Position numbers and translations under genes: made by a program | Part shown: piece by piece, positions 1 through 8,091 of the stretch | Layout: each line of letters opens with the position of its first letter | Numbering within the stretch: position 1 is the stretch's first letter | From: Angelakisella massiliensis | GTDB lineage: Bacteria > Bacillota > Clostridia > Oscillospirales > Ruminococcaceae | Length of the DNA: 64,000 nt | Reading direction: 5' to 3' | Assembly (NCBI RefSeq): GCF_900104675.1 | Contig: NZ_LT629945.1 | Coordinates: 2,408,756-2,472,755, forward strand | The notes under the pieces: model-generated | The model's input: the letters and a program-made list of their open reading frames with translations, nothing else | The model's database searches: none | Told to the model about the DNA's origin: nothing

Positions 1-1
1 T

Positions 2-370
2 TCAGTCCATCGCAACTACTGCATGAACTGCCGTCGCTCCTATCCGCTGTCTGCCATCACAGACAGTGAATCCACCATTCCCCGGTGCAGCTGCGGCGGC
101 ATCATCAAACCGGATGTGGTGCTGTATGAGGAAAGCCTGGATGAGGATGTCCTGACCCAGTCCATCAACGCCCTGGAACAGGCAGATCTGGTGCTGGTTG
201 GCGGCACTTCCCTGAATGTTTACCCTGCGGCCGGTCTGCTCCGGGTTTGCCGAGGAACATCTATCGTGCTGATCAACCGCTCCCCCACTCCTATGGATCA
301 GAGAGCTTCTTTACTCATTTCCCAGCCCATCGGACAAGTATTCAGTCAGCTGCGGGCCACTTCTTTTTAA
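2..370 (+). CDS. NAD-dependent protein deacylase, Sir2 family (3' part only)
   Basis: The 5' end lies outside the window; the reading frame is open from base 2. Only the C-terminal half is visible. It carries the sirtuin zinc-binding cysteines as CxxC (CMNC) and CxC (CSC), then KPDVVLYEESL, the usual loop after the zinc module, and VGGTSLNVYPAAGL, the NAD-binding GTSLxVyPA motif. Sirtuins remove acyl groups from protein lysines using NAD and release O-acyl-ADP-ribose and nicotinamide in the cytoplasm. The C-terminus looks complete. The family call is secure. Specificity (acetyl versus longer acyl) cannot be judged because the N-terminal catalytic part is missing. Confidence 0.9.
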   Translation, partial: SVHRNYCMNCRRSYPLSAITDSESTIPRCSCGGIIKPDVVLYEESLDEDVLTQSINALEQADLVLVGGTSLNVYPAAGLLRVCRGTSIVLINRSPTPMDQRASLLISQPIGQVFSQLRATSF

Positions 371-475
371 TATACGGCAGTTTCCTCCAGCCAGGAATGG
401 TCTGGTTTTCCTGCAGGCCGAGGAAAAAACTAAAAATTACATGATATTATATCGTCTTTGACGCTGACACACAGC

Positions 476-511
476 AAAAAGAGCGGAGGCCGGAAAAACC
501 GGTCTCCGCTC
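476..511 (-). terminator. Rho-independent terminator of the flagellin gene
   Basis: Read on the minus strand, a 13-bp stem (positions 511-499 with 493-481, one G-T wobble) with a five-base loop is followed directly by five T residues. It lies about 50 bases beyond the flagellin stop codon. Confidence 0.9.
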
Positions 512-559
512 CTTCTATTGGAGGGAAAGTACAGGCACACCAAAGGATGCCAACTGTTC

Positions 560-2107
560 TTACTGGAGCAGCTGGAGCACGCCCTGAGGAACCTGGTTGG
601 CCTGAGCCAGCATCGCCTGAGCGGACTGGATGAGGATGTTGTTCTTGGTGTAGGACATCATTTCCTCGGCCACGTCGGTGTCGCGGATGGTGGACTCAGC
701 ATCCTGGATGTTCTCCTGCATTACAGCCAGGTTGTTGATGGTGTGGTCCAGACGGTTCTGGGTAGCGCCCAGAGTACCACGGACATCGGAAACGTAGTTG
801 ATGGCTTCCTTGATCACTTCAACAGCAGCCTTAGCGCCAGCCTGGGTGGAGATGTCGATACCGCTGAGGCCCATGGAAGCAACGTGCATGTCCTTCACGC
901 TAACCTCCAGCTGGTTGTAGCTGTCAGCAGTGTCGCCGATCTGGAGGGTCAGACCGCCGCCGGACGCCAGACCAGCGCCAGCAGTGCCGTCGTTACCCAG
1001 CTGATAGGTTGCGTCGTTGCCAGAGCCACCAGTCAGGAAAGCAGAACCCTTGATGGCACCATCAAAGGAGACAGTGACGCCGGCATTGCCCTCGCGGAGC
1101 AGAGCGTTGATCTCGGCAGCAGTGTACTCCTTGTCGGCATCCAGGTTCAGCGCCACATCGCCGTTGGTACCGGTAACAGCGCCCTCAGCAGTAGTATCAG
1201 TGTTGCTGATGGTGATGGTGCTGGTATTGACACCAGCCTTGTCAGCGGTGAAGACCAGATTGGCTTTGCCGCCGTCAACATTTGTCAGTTTGCCATTGTC
1301 TTTTGCGGTAGCATTGGTGGCGTCCTTAACCTCGGCAGCATTGACCTGGACAACATCGCCAGTACCTTTCGTCTCAATCTCGATATTCTTATCAATCTTG
1401 ATGCTGAGGCCCTTGGCAGATTCGGGCAGGGTAGCATTCTTGATGATGTCATCGATATCAGCCTGAGTGATGGTACGGCCAGCCTCAGCTTTCAGAGACA
1501 GGGTAACATTGCCATTGGAATCCACACTGATTCCATCAGCGCCTGAATCGCCATTAACGGTCTTGATCGTTACGGTCTTGCCAGCCTCCAGGCCGGAGAT
1601 CTCAAAATTCACCGCCGCCTTAAAGTTACCAGCGGTACCGCCAGTGTTGGCGGTAGAAGCTGCCTTCACACCAGTGGTGCCGCTGCCCAGAGAGCCGTCC
1701 AGCAGGTTGATGCCGTTGAAGTTGGTGGAATCGGCGATACGGTCGATTTCATCCTTCAGCTCAGAAACTTCCTTCTGCAGCTGCTCACGGTCTTTAGCAT
1801 CATAGGTGCCGTTGGCGGACTGGTCAGCCAGCTCCACCATACGGTTGAGCATGTCATGAACCTCGGTCAGAGCACCTTCAGCGGTCTGCACCAGGGAGAT
1901 ACCGTCCTTGGCGTTCTTCTGAGCAACGTCCAGACCGGTGATCTGAGCGCGCATCTTCTCGCTGATGGCCAGACCGGCAGCGTCATCACCGGCACGGTTG
2001 ATCTTGTAGCCGGAAGACAGCTTCTCCAGGTTCTTGGACAGAGCGCTGGTGTTGCTGGTGTAGTTGCGGTAGGCGTTCATCGCCATGATGTTGTTCTGAA
2101 TACGCAT
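560..2107 (-). CDS. hag: Flagellin
   Basis: Structural subunit of the flagellar filament, 515 residues. The N-terminal D0/D1 region (about 1-140) begins MRIQNNIMAMNAYRNY and contains LSSGYKINRAGDDAAGLAISE. The C-terminal D1/D0 region (about 415-515) contains LGATQNRLDHTINNL and ends QANQVPQGVLQLLQ. Both are classic flagellin signatures. The central part (about 140-410) is rich in Ala, Gly, Thr and Asp and is the variable, surface-exposed D2/D3 portion, longer than in minimal flagellins. The start is fixed by AGGAGG 9-10 bases upstream. The gene is monocistronic, with its own terminator, a sigma-28-like promoter and a leader of about 100 nt bearing two CsrA-consensus sites. It lies near fliW and csrA, its expected post-transcriptional controllers. 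Confidence 0.97.
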   Translation of the reverse strand: MRIQNNIMAMNAYRNYTSNTSALSKNLEKLSSGYKINRAGDDAAGLAISEKMRAQITGLDVAQKNAKDGISLVQTAEGALTEVHDMLNRMVELADQSANGTYDAKDREQLQKEVSELKDEIDRIADSTNFNGINLLDGSLGSGTTGVKAASTANTGGTAGNFKAAVNFEISGLEAGKTVTIKTVNGDSGADGISVDSNGNVTLSLKAEAGRTITQADIDDIIKNATLPESAKGLSIKIDKNIEIETKGTGDVVQVNAAEVKDATNATAKDNGKLTNVDGGKANLVFTADKAGVNTSTITISNTDTTAEGAVTGTNGDVALNLDADKEYTAAEINALLREGNAGVTVSFDGAIKGSAFLTGGSGNDATYQLGNDGTAGAGLASGGGLTLQIGDTADSYNQLEVSVKDMHVASMGLSGIDISTQAGAKAAVEVIKEAINYVSDVRGTLGATQNRLDHTINNLAVMQENIQDAESTIRDTDVAEEMMSYTKNNILIQSAQAMLAQANQVPQGVLQLLQ

Positions 2108-2115
2108 GATTTTTT

Positions 2116-2155
2116 CCTCCTTGAAATATTTAGGATAAGTTCCATCTCATCCCTG
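2116..2155 (-). promoter_or_regulatory. Two CsrA-consensus sites in the flagellin leader
   Basis: On the minus strand CAAGGAGG (2123-2116) contains the Shine-Dalgarno sequence, and CAGGGATG (2155-2148) lies 32 bases upstream. Both match the CsrA core CAnGGAnG exactly. In Bacillus subtilis CsrA represses hag translation through two such sites, one covering the Shine-Dalgarno, and FliW antagonises it. Here fliW and csrA are encoded about 8 kb away. The site match is seen; function is inferred. Confidence 0.65.
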
Positions 2156-2213
2156 CAGGCTTCGCCGCTTCCGCAGGCCTTCACGCAAGCTGTTCTGAAG
2201 CCTTACATTTCTT

Positions 2214-2241
2214 TTATCGTCCGTTTATCTGTAAAGATAAG
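2214..2241 (-). promoter_or_regulatory. Sigma-28-like promoter of flagellin
   Basis: On the minus strand TTATCTTT (2240-2233), 11 bases, then GACGATAA (2221-2214). The -10 element resembles GCCGATAA and the 11-base gap equals that of the sigma-28 consensus. Hemerythrin and flgM have the same arrangement with identical spacing, which is the main reason to trust it. Confidence 0.7.
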
Positions 2242-2371
2242 GGGGAAAGAAAATATTTTTTTCTTTGGGGCATCAATTTTTTCTTTTGTCCTCAATCCAT
2301 TCTTCTGTTTGTCTGAACCTGTAAAATTTTCTCACTTATTCTATACTATTCTGGCCACAAATCAGAATAGC

Positions 2372-2407
2372 AAAAGGGGATCGGATGGAATAATCCCCGA
2401 TCCCCTT
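2372..2407 (-). terminator. Terminator of the chemoreceptor gene
   Basis: An 11-bp perfect stem (2407-2397 with 2384-2374), loop of 12, and four T residues on the minus strand. It lies 34 bases after the chemoreceptor stop and separates that transcript from the flagellin promoter. Confidence 0.7.
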
Positions 2408-2440
2408 GCAGGCAGTCGCTTATTTCTGAACCGCCTGAAA

Positions 2441-4195
2441 TTAATACTTGTCGCCGGAACGTATCATTTGCAGTTCTTTTTCATCAGAAGCAACTGCCAC
2501 AGGAGTATAATCCGCACATGCAGAGCTGCTGATATTGAACTGGGCCAGCAGATTCTTCATTACGCCAGCCTGTCCGCTCAGCTCCTCGCTGGCTGCAGCG
2601 CTTTCCTCAGAAGTAGCAGAGTTGGTTTGAACCACGGAAGAAATCTGATCGATACCCACAGAAATCTGAGAGATAGAAGAAGCCTGCTCTTCAGAAGCAT
2701 GGGCGATCTTCTCGATCATGTCCAGCATATCCTGCGCGGCGTTGGCCACTTCATTGAAGGCAGCATCGGTACGCTCCGCGATTTCCTCACCCTGAGAAAC
2801 GTGCTGGAGGGAGTTTTTGATCAAATCAGTGGTTTCCTGGGCAGCGTTGGCAGATTTCTGGGCCAGGCTGCGCACTTCATCGGCTACCACGGCAAAGCCT
2901 TTACCAGCGTTACCGGCACGGGCAGCCTCCACCGCGGCGTTAAGGGCCAGAATATTGGTCTGGAAGGCAATGTCATCAATGACCTTGATAATGCTTTGAA
3001 TGTTGTTGGAAGCGGTAGCAATATCCTGGATGGAGACCAGCAGCTGGCCCATCTCATTCTTACCCTTATTGACAATCTCCCGGGCGTTCTGACCCAGCTG
3101 GTCCGCCTTTCTGGAGAACTCCGCGGTGTCGGAAATGCGGCTGGAAATATCAGAAATGGAAGCAGACAGCTCCTCAATGCTGCTGGCCTGTTCTGTAGCG
3201 CCCTGGGCCAGTGCCTGAGCACCGTCAGCAACCTGGTCTGCACCGGCACTTACCTGAGAGGAAGCAGTTTCCAGCTCGGAGAGGATATCTCTCATCCTAT
3301 CCTGGAAGTTTTCAATGGACTTCTGAATGCTGGCGAAATCACCAATAAACTGAACGGGGCAATGGCAGCCGAAGTTGCCCTTGGAAAACTCAGACATACC
3401 ATAGTCAATGGCATCCACATACTTGGACAGTTCCTGGAAGGAAAAATTCAGCCGGTCGGCCAGCTCGCCAAACTCGTTGGCTCCTTCATAATCCACTGTA
3501 GTCTTCAGATCACCCTGAGACAGCTCGGAAGCAGCCTTCTGGATCTTGCTCACAGCCCCTGTGATCATCCGGGTGGTCTTGAACGCTACCAGCAGGCCGA
3601 AAATCAGCGCCACTACAAACACAACACCCAGTACCGCCATGAAGATCCGGAGCATGGCCATGGTGTGGTTCTCCTGGTTTACCCGCTCCTGCTCGGTAAC
3701 AGCGTTAATCTCGTTGGCGATGCTGGCAAGCTGGCTCATTGCGGGGGAACACTGAGTCAAAATGGTCTGTGTAGCCAGCTCACGGTTTCCGCTGTCCAGC
3801 TGATCCATCACCTGAGTTGCAATGGAAAACCAGTTGTTGAAAGCAGTCTCATATTTTTGTGCCAAGCCATCCTCGGTGCCATGGGCCTTCTTAAAAACCT
3901 CAATCTGCGCCTGGATCTCTTCCATGCTTTCATTGATGTTGGCTTTCAGCTTGGCAGCATCATCAGCGTTTTCCGTAAGAGCCATTTCCCGCAGATCACG
4001 GGCAGCTATATTGGCCTCAATACGGCAGGTCTTTACAGCGCTGTCTGCAGCCAGAGTCTTGTTAACCAGCTCATCTGTATTGTTGCTGGTGTTCACCAGA
4101 CCAAAGCAGCCCACAGCGGTAATGATTCCCGCCAGAACGATCAGCACAGAGAAAACCGTTAAAAGATATGGTTTTAATTTCATCTTATGAAACAT
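2441..4195 (-). CDS. Methyl-accepting chemotaxis protein
   Basis: Transmembrane chemoreceptor of 584 residues. TM1 is about residues 11-34, a periplasm-facing four-helix-bundle-sized ligand domain about 35-180, TM2 about 181-205, HAMP about 206-260, then a long coiled-coil signalling domain. The conserved hairpin tip [20 protein letters not shown] is intact, followed by [18 protein letters not shown], the CheA/CheW contact region. No C-terminal NWETF-type CheR tether is seen. The ligand domain is of the generic 4HB type, so the stimulus cannot be named. The start ATG has AAGGAG seven bases upstream. It sits between flagellin and hemerythrin on the same strand but has its own terminator, and no sigma-28-like promoter was found in front of it. 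Confidence 0.95.
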   Translation of the reverse strand: MFHKMKLKPYLLTVFSVLIVLAGIITAVGCFGLVNTSNNTDELVNKTLAADSAVKTCRIEANIAARDLREMALTENADDAAKLKANINESMEEIQAQIEVFKKAHGTEDGLAQKYETAFNNWFSIATQVMDQLDSGNRELATQTILTQCSPAMSQLASIANEINAVTEQERVNQENHTMAMLRIFMAVLGVVFVVALIFGLLVAFKTTRMITGAVSKIQKAASELSQGDLKTTVDYEGANEFGELADRLNFSFQELSKYVDAIDYGMSEFSKGNFGCHCPVQFIGDFASIQKSIENFQDRMRDILSELETASSQVSAGADQVADGAQALAQGATEQASSIEELSASISDISSRISDTAEFSRKADQLGQNAREIVNKGKNEMGQLLVSIQDIATASNNIQSIIKVIDDIAFQTNILALNAAVEAARAGNAGKGFAVVADEVRSLAQKSANAAQETTDLIKNSLQHVSQGEEIAERTDAAFNEVANAAQDMLDMIEKIAHASEEQASSISQISVGIDQISSVVQTNSATSEESAAASEELSGQAGVMKNLLAQFNISSSACADYTPVAVASDEKELQMIRSGDKY

Positions 4196-4504
4196 GATGA
4201 TTCTCCTTTTCTCTAAGATTATGAATTGAAAACAACATCAGCACAGCTTGTGATGAAACCCCGCAAACTTCAACCGTCAAAGTGTAAACCTCAGAAATTG
4301 GTATCCATCTCCGCTTCTCCGGCATCAATACATCATGAAAAGCTCACACAGATCCTTTCACAGAAAGACCACGAACTTCTGTTGTAATGAAGAGGAAAAA
4401 ACATTTGTTATATACATAACACCAATGGTTCCCCATTTGCTGTATGATGATTTGCATTCCATTTCATTGTGTATCCGCTTCCCCTTCCGAACCGGAGGTT
4501 TTGG
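4196..4504. other. Intergenic, nothing recognised
   Basis: About 310 bases upstream of the chemoreceptor and downstream of the hemerythrin gene. It should contain the chemoreceptor promoter, but no convincing sigma-A or sigma-28 element was found. Confidence 0.4.
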
Positions 4505-4906
4505 TCAGCCTTTTTCCTGAAGATATTTTGCCAGTTTGCGATCTTCAATTTTAATATGAGAAACAAGGATTCCCACCACTTGATTCAAAGACGCCAGCAT
4601 TTTTACGCTTGGGCCTGTGGCCAGCAGCTCCCGGGTTGTCTCCTGGAGCTTTTTCTTATAGTTTTCATGAAAGTTTTTATGAGTTTCATAAAAAGGATAA
4701 GCAGCGCTTACCTGCAGCTTTTCCTCATCGCCGAAATGCCGGTTGACATACCGATTAAGAAAATCCGCTGTCTCTACCAGCTGATCACGTCCCTTGCCCT
4801 GGGCACAGGCATCAAAGAGCACATTGATGGCATCAAAAAGCTGCTGGTGCTCCTGGTCAATCAGTTTGTTTCCAGTGAGAAGGTCTTGAGTCAATTCATA
4901 TTTCAT
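4505..4906 (-). CDS. Bacteriohemerythrin (single-domain O2-binding di-iron protein)
   Basis: A 133-residue four-helix di-iron protein that binds O2 reversibly. The iron ligands expected for the family are all present: H20 (IDQEHQQLFDAI), H57 and E61 (HFGDE), H76 and H80 (HKNFH), H117 and D122 (HIKIED). The frame is open further upstream, but the start is placed at MKYELTQD because GAGGAG lies at 4920-4915, eight bases before that ATG, and because hemerythrins begin just before this point. A sigma-28-like promoter about 80 bases upstream ties it to the motility regulon. It may supply or sense O2 for aerotaxis in an anaerobe; that role is inferred. Confidence 0.93.
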   Translation of the reverse strand: MKYELTQDLLTGNKLIDQEHQQLFDAINVLFDACAQGKGRDQLVETADFLNRYVNRHFGDEEKLQVSAAYPFYETHKNFHENYKKKLQETTRELLATGPSVKMLASLNQVVGILVSHIKIEDRKLAKYLQEKG

Positions 4907-4983
4907 TTTTTCTACTCCTCGTCTTTCCGTAAGTATAAAATAAAATCGCGCAGAGTATTTGATTAAATATTCCACGCTTATCT

Positions 4984-5011
4984 GTATCGGCCAGTTTGGA
5001 AGAAAAATAAG
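4984..5011 (-). promoter_or_regulatory. Sigma-28-like promoter of the hemerythrin gene
   Basis: On the minus strand TTATTTTT (5010-5003), 11 bases, then GCCGATAC (4991-4984). The -10 matches seven of eight consensus positions of GCCGATAA, and the layout is the same as for flagellin and flgM. Confidence 0.75.
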
Positions 5012-5306
5012 GGCTGAGAAAAAACTTCTCTCTCCCCTCATAAAGTCCCAACCCTTCAGCCCGCCTTCTTCCAAGAAGAAAAGGCAAATTTTTTCCAATA
5101 TTCCCAGTTCAATTTCGTTTTCAGTGCAGGGGCTTGTCCTTACAATTTTGATGGAGCTCCTTTTTTGTTCTGCTTCTGCTCCGCTGCGCCCTAAAAAATT
5201 CATCTTTTGTTTTGTCCTGTGAAAATAGTTTTGAAAGCGAAAGGAAAATGGATGATGTTGTTTCGCTGAAGAAGGATTGGTAATGATAAATTACCGGTTT
5301 CAAGCG

Positions 5307-5334
5307 CTTATTTTTTCTGTAAACGTGACGATAT
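5307..5334 (+). promoter_or_regulatory. Sigma-28-like promoter of the flgM operon
   Basis: TTATTTTT (5308-5315), 11 bases, then GACGATAT (5327-5334). The preceding C gives the same CTTAT-N15-GACGATA frame as at flagellin. It lies about 150 bases before flgM, so the transcript has a long leader in which nothing else was recognised. Confidence 0.65.
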
Positions 5335-5481
5335 GATAAGTGTTCGCTCATAAGTTTCGTTCCCAAGCGGATGGCAAGTATGTGCTTGAGCCGGGGATTG
5401 CTGCAATCGGGCATTTGATTTTATTTGAAATAAATCCAGTATGTTACCCTATCTCTTCAGCGCGTCAAAGGAGGATGCAGA

Positions 5482-5793
5482 ATGTTTTCAGGGATTAAAC
5501 CCATAGGAGTTGCCCCGCCTTCCGGGATCTCCTCCTACAATAGTTCCGTCTCTGCTGCGGAGCACACTAAAATCAGTCAGCAAAATTATGATCAGTTCCT
5601 CTGCGGCGCCCAGCCTGGCGGAGAAGAAGGGCGTATCAGAGAGACTGTTAACCAAATCTCCCAGAAAGCCCGTATTCGTCCTACCAATCATGAGCTTGCT
5701 CATTTGCAGCAACAGATCAAAAACGGCACCTACCAGCCCAACGCCCGTGAGATCGCGGCGAGGATGCTGATGAGCAATGTGCAGGAGGACTAA
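5482..5793 (+). CDS. flgM: FlgM, anti-sigma-28 factor
   Basis: A 103-residue protein whose C-terminal half (about 60-98) has the FlgM pattern: VNQISQKARIRP, then LQQQIKNGTYQPNAREIAARML. FlgM holds the flagellar sigma factor inactive until the hook-basal body is finished. AAAGGAGG lies 6-7 bases before the ATG. It is the first gene of an operon in the order flgM-flgN-flgK-flgL-yviE-fliW-csrA, as in Bacillus subtilis. Sequence conservation alone would be modest; the position makes the call firm. A sigma-28-like promoter upstream implies negative feedback. Confidence 0.92.
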   Translation: MFSGIKPIGVAPPSGISSYNSSVSAAEHTKISQQNYDQFLCGAQPGGEEGRIRETVNQISQKARIRPTNHELAHLQQQIKNGTYQPNAREIAARMLMSNVQED

Positions 5794-5796
5794 AAG

Positions 5797-6267
5797 ATGA
5801 TGGATGTTTCAGCACTTATCGAATTTCTGGAATCCCTGGATCGGGAAATCCATCTTCTTACCGAGCTGCAGTCTCAAAAGCTGGAAGCGGTGCACGCCCA
5901 TGATCTGGAGCGGCTCAATGACTGCATCAAACAGGAACAGGCCATCTCCCTTTCCCTGCGGGGCATGGAGCAAAAACGCAGCAAGCTTCTGGCAGGGCTT
6001 GGATTATCCGGGGTGCCGCTGCGGGAGCTGTCCCAGAATTGTCCCCCGGAGCAGCGCGCCGCTGTTTCCACAGCGGTGGAAAGGCTGCTGCGGGACCGTC
6101 AGCTCCTTTCCAGCGCACAGGCAGCAGCCCGTACCGCCATGGAAAGAGACCTGCACATGATCAGCCGGGAACTGGAGCATCGGGGAATCCTTCCCGAAGC
6201 AGACCATCCTCTGGAACAAACGCCAGATGCTTTTTCCGGTATGGGACATACGAATCTTAGGGCTTAA
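5797..6267 (+). CDS. flgN: FlgN-like export chaperone for FlgK and FlgL
   Basis: A 156-residue, mostly helical protein with heptad-like stretches (LIEFLESLDREIHLLTELQSQKLEAV). FlgN-type chaperones bind the C-termini of the hook-filament junction proteins and deliver them to the flagellar export gate. Sequence is weakly conserved in this family, so the call rests on size, helical character and position directly between flgM and flgK. The start is ATG 5797 or the adjacent ATG 5800, three bases after the flgM stop; AGGAGG at 5783-5788 lies inside the end of flgM, suggesting translational coupling. Confidence 0.85.
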   Translation: MMDVSALIEFLESLDREIHLLTELQSQKLEAVHAHDLERLNDCIKQEQAISLSLRGMEQKRSKLLAGLGLSGVPLRELSQNCPPEQRAAVSTAVERLLRDRQLLSSAQAAARTAMERDLHMISRELEHRGILPEADHPLEQTPDAFSGMGHTNLRA

Positions 6268-6284
6268 GGAGGCTAATTCCGTTT

Positions 6285-7904
6285 ATGAGTACATTCGGCA
6301 CTTTCAATACAGCCCGTTTGGGTATTTACGCCGCCCAAAAGGGCCTGGATGTAACTGGCAACAACATCACCAACATCAACACCGTCGGTTACACCCGTCA
6401 GCGGCTGGATCAGGTGAGCCTGGTCACTACCGCCTCGGACAAATATTTTTCTCAGTATAAAACCCGTGTGGGACAGGGCGTCCTTACTACCGGTGTTTCT
6501 CAAATCCGGGATCCTGGTATGGATCTGCTGTACCGCAATTCCCAGGCAAATGTGGGAGCGGCGGATCAGAAGCTGGCAGGTCTGGAGGATCTGGCCTCCA
6601 TTCTGGATGAGGTTGGAAAAGGTGACGGTGAACAGGATGACGGTGTGATCCTCAGCCGTCTCAATGATCTGCGGGATCTCATCAGTCAGGCTGTGACCAA
6701 TGGTATTGATGGCTACAACAGTGAGATCCGCACTTCTGCCAGCTCCCTGTGCACACTTTTGAACAAATACGCAAACGATCTCTCCGAATTGAAAGAGACT
6801 TATGAAACCACCCTTGAGCAGGATGTTTCCAAAATCAATACCATTCTGGAACAAATCCAGGATCTGAATACTTCCATTCGGGACGCCGACATCCGGGGAG
6901 ACGACGCGTTGGAGCTGCGTGACCAGAGAAACCTTTTGCTGGACCAGTTGAGCGGCTTTATGAAGATCGATGTCAAATACACCACGGAGGACGTTGGCGC
7001 CGGGCTGATGGTGGAAAAGCTGACGGTGTCTCTGGCCACAGGCAATCACAACACCCTGATTGATGGTGAGTATGGTACCCAACTGACGCTTCAGCCGGAT
7101 GATCCAAACTATTCCATCAGTCTGGACGCGCTGCGGGATGAGGATGGAGAAAAGAAAAACCCCGGCGATCCTGACAGTGTCACTTTGGGCGATACCGATT
7201 TGTACGGATCTCTCCAGTCTTTGCGGGAGCTGCTTACCGAGCGGGGTGAATACGCCACCGATGCTGATGTGGCCATTGATCCCGATGCAGCCATTAAAAG
7301 AGGAATTCCCTACTATCAAAACGCCCTGGACAGCCTGGCACGGGAGTTTGCCAAGCAGATGAACGCACTGAACAATGTGGATGGCGCCGACATTCCCGGC
7401 GAGGGAAATCTGTTCAGTGTCAGCAGCAATTCCAATGATGTGGTTGACGCCAATGGCAATGGCATCACCGCCGCTAATATTGCCGTTTCCAAGGGCTGGT
7501 CAGATGGTTCCATCTCCATGATCGCCTCCAAGGATCCTTCCGCTTCTAGCGGTGATACCTCCAATCTGGCGGCCTTCCTGGATGTTTTCAATAAAACTCA
7601 TTCTTTCAATCCCGATGATATCGTGGCCGGCGCTGTAGGCGGCACCTCCCCTTTCCGCGGATCTTTTGAGGATATGCTGCTGCGTATTGAATCCACATTG
7701 GCTGAGGACCAATCTTCCACTTCCGCTGTGTTGACCAACTATTCTGTTACAGCCAATGAAATCTATACTGCCCGGGACGGCGTCTCGGGAGTGGATCTCA
7801 ATGACGAAGCTACTAACCTGATGGTTTACCAGAAGGCTTATACCGCTGCCTGCCGCTTGATGACGGTGCTGGATGAAGCGCTGAACACCCTGCTGGCTAT
7901 ATAA
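6285..7904 (+). CDS. flgK: FlgK, flagellar hook-associated protein 1
   Basis: A 539-residue junction protein that joins hook to filament. The N-terminus (STFGTFNTARLGIYAAQKGLDVTGNNITNINTVGYTRQR) has the rod/hook-family motif including NNITNxNTxGYTRQ. The C-terminus (SGVDLNDEATNLMVYQKAYTAACRLMTVLDEALNTLLAI) is the typical FlgK end. It is secreted by the flagellar type III apparatus without a cleaved signal. AGGAGG stands 12 bases before the ATG. It is encoded between its chaperone and flgL, its partner in the junction. Confidence 0.97.
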   Translation: MSTFGTFNTARLGIYAAQKGLDVTGNNITNINTVGYTRQRLDQVSLVTTASDKYFSQYKTRVGQGVLTTGVSQIRDPGMDLLYRNSQANVGAADQKLAGLEDLASILDEVGKGDGEQDDGVILSRLNDLRDLISQAVTNGIDGYNSEIRTSASSLCTLLNKYANDLSELKETYETTLEQDVSKINTILEQIQDLNTSIRDADIRGDDALELRDQRNLLLDQLSGFMKIDVKYTTEDVGAGLMVEKLTVSLATGNHNTLIDGEYGTQLTLQPDDPNYSISLDALRDEDGEKKNPGDPDSVTLGDTDLYGSLQSLRELLTERGEYATDADVAIDPDAAIKRGIPYYQNALDSLAREFAKQMNALNNVDGADIPGEGNLFSVSSNSNDVVDANGNGITAANIAVSKGWSDGSISMIASKDPSASSGDTSNLAAFLDVFNKTHSFNPDDIVAGAVGGTSPFRGSFEDMLLRIESTLAEDQSSTSAVLTNYSVTANEIYTARDGVSGVDLNDEATNLMVYQKAYTAACRLMTVLDEALNTLLAI

Positions 7905-8091
7905 CATTTTATCCTCAGTAATCAAAAGGCCTGAAGCTTTCCGGAGACGGAACCATTTCCTGACAAGCGCAGCAAAACCTTCCTGCACAGGAAATAATCT
8001 GGGAAAGCGGCAGGAAGACTTCCGGTTTTGGGAACACGTTTTGTTCCTTATCTACCGAGGATATACTTCATTTTTTGAAAGGTGAACCAGT
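7905..8091 (+). other. flgK-flgL gap with two hairpins
   Basis: 187 bases inside the flagellar operon. It holds an 8-bp perfect inverted repeat (7979-7986 with 8010-8017) and a smaller hairpin at 8032-8047. Neither is followed by a T tract, so these look like intercistronic RNA structures and not terminators. AAAGGTG before 8092 is the flgL ribosome binding site. Confidence 0.5.

Noticed and set aside
458-4162. Long plus-strand frames opposite flagellin and the chemoreceptor
   Set aside because: They mirror the coding bias of flagellin and the chemoreceptor, start without ribosome sites, and cross the flagellin promoter and terminators.
4196-4330. Sigma-28 promoter for the chemoreceptor
   Set aside because: GCCGGAGA and TTTGACGG sequences occur, but neither has a -35 element at the spacing shared by the other three promoters.
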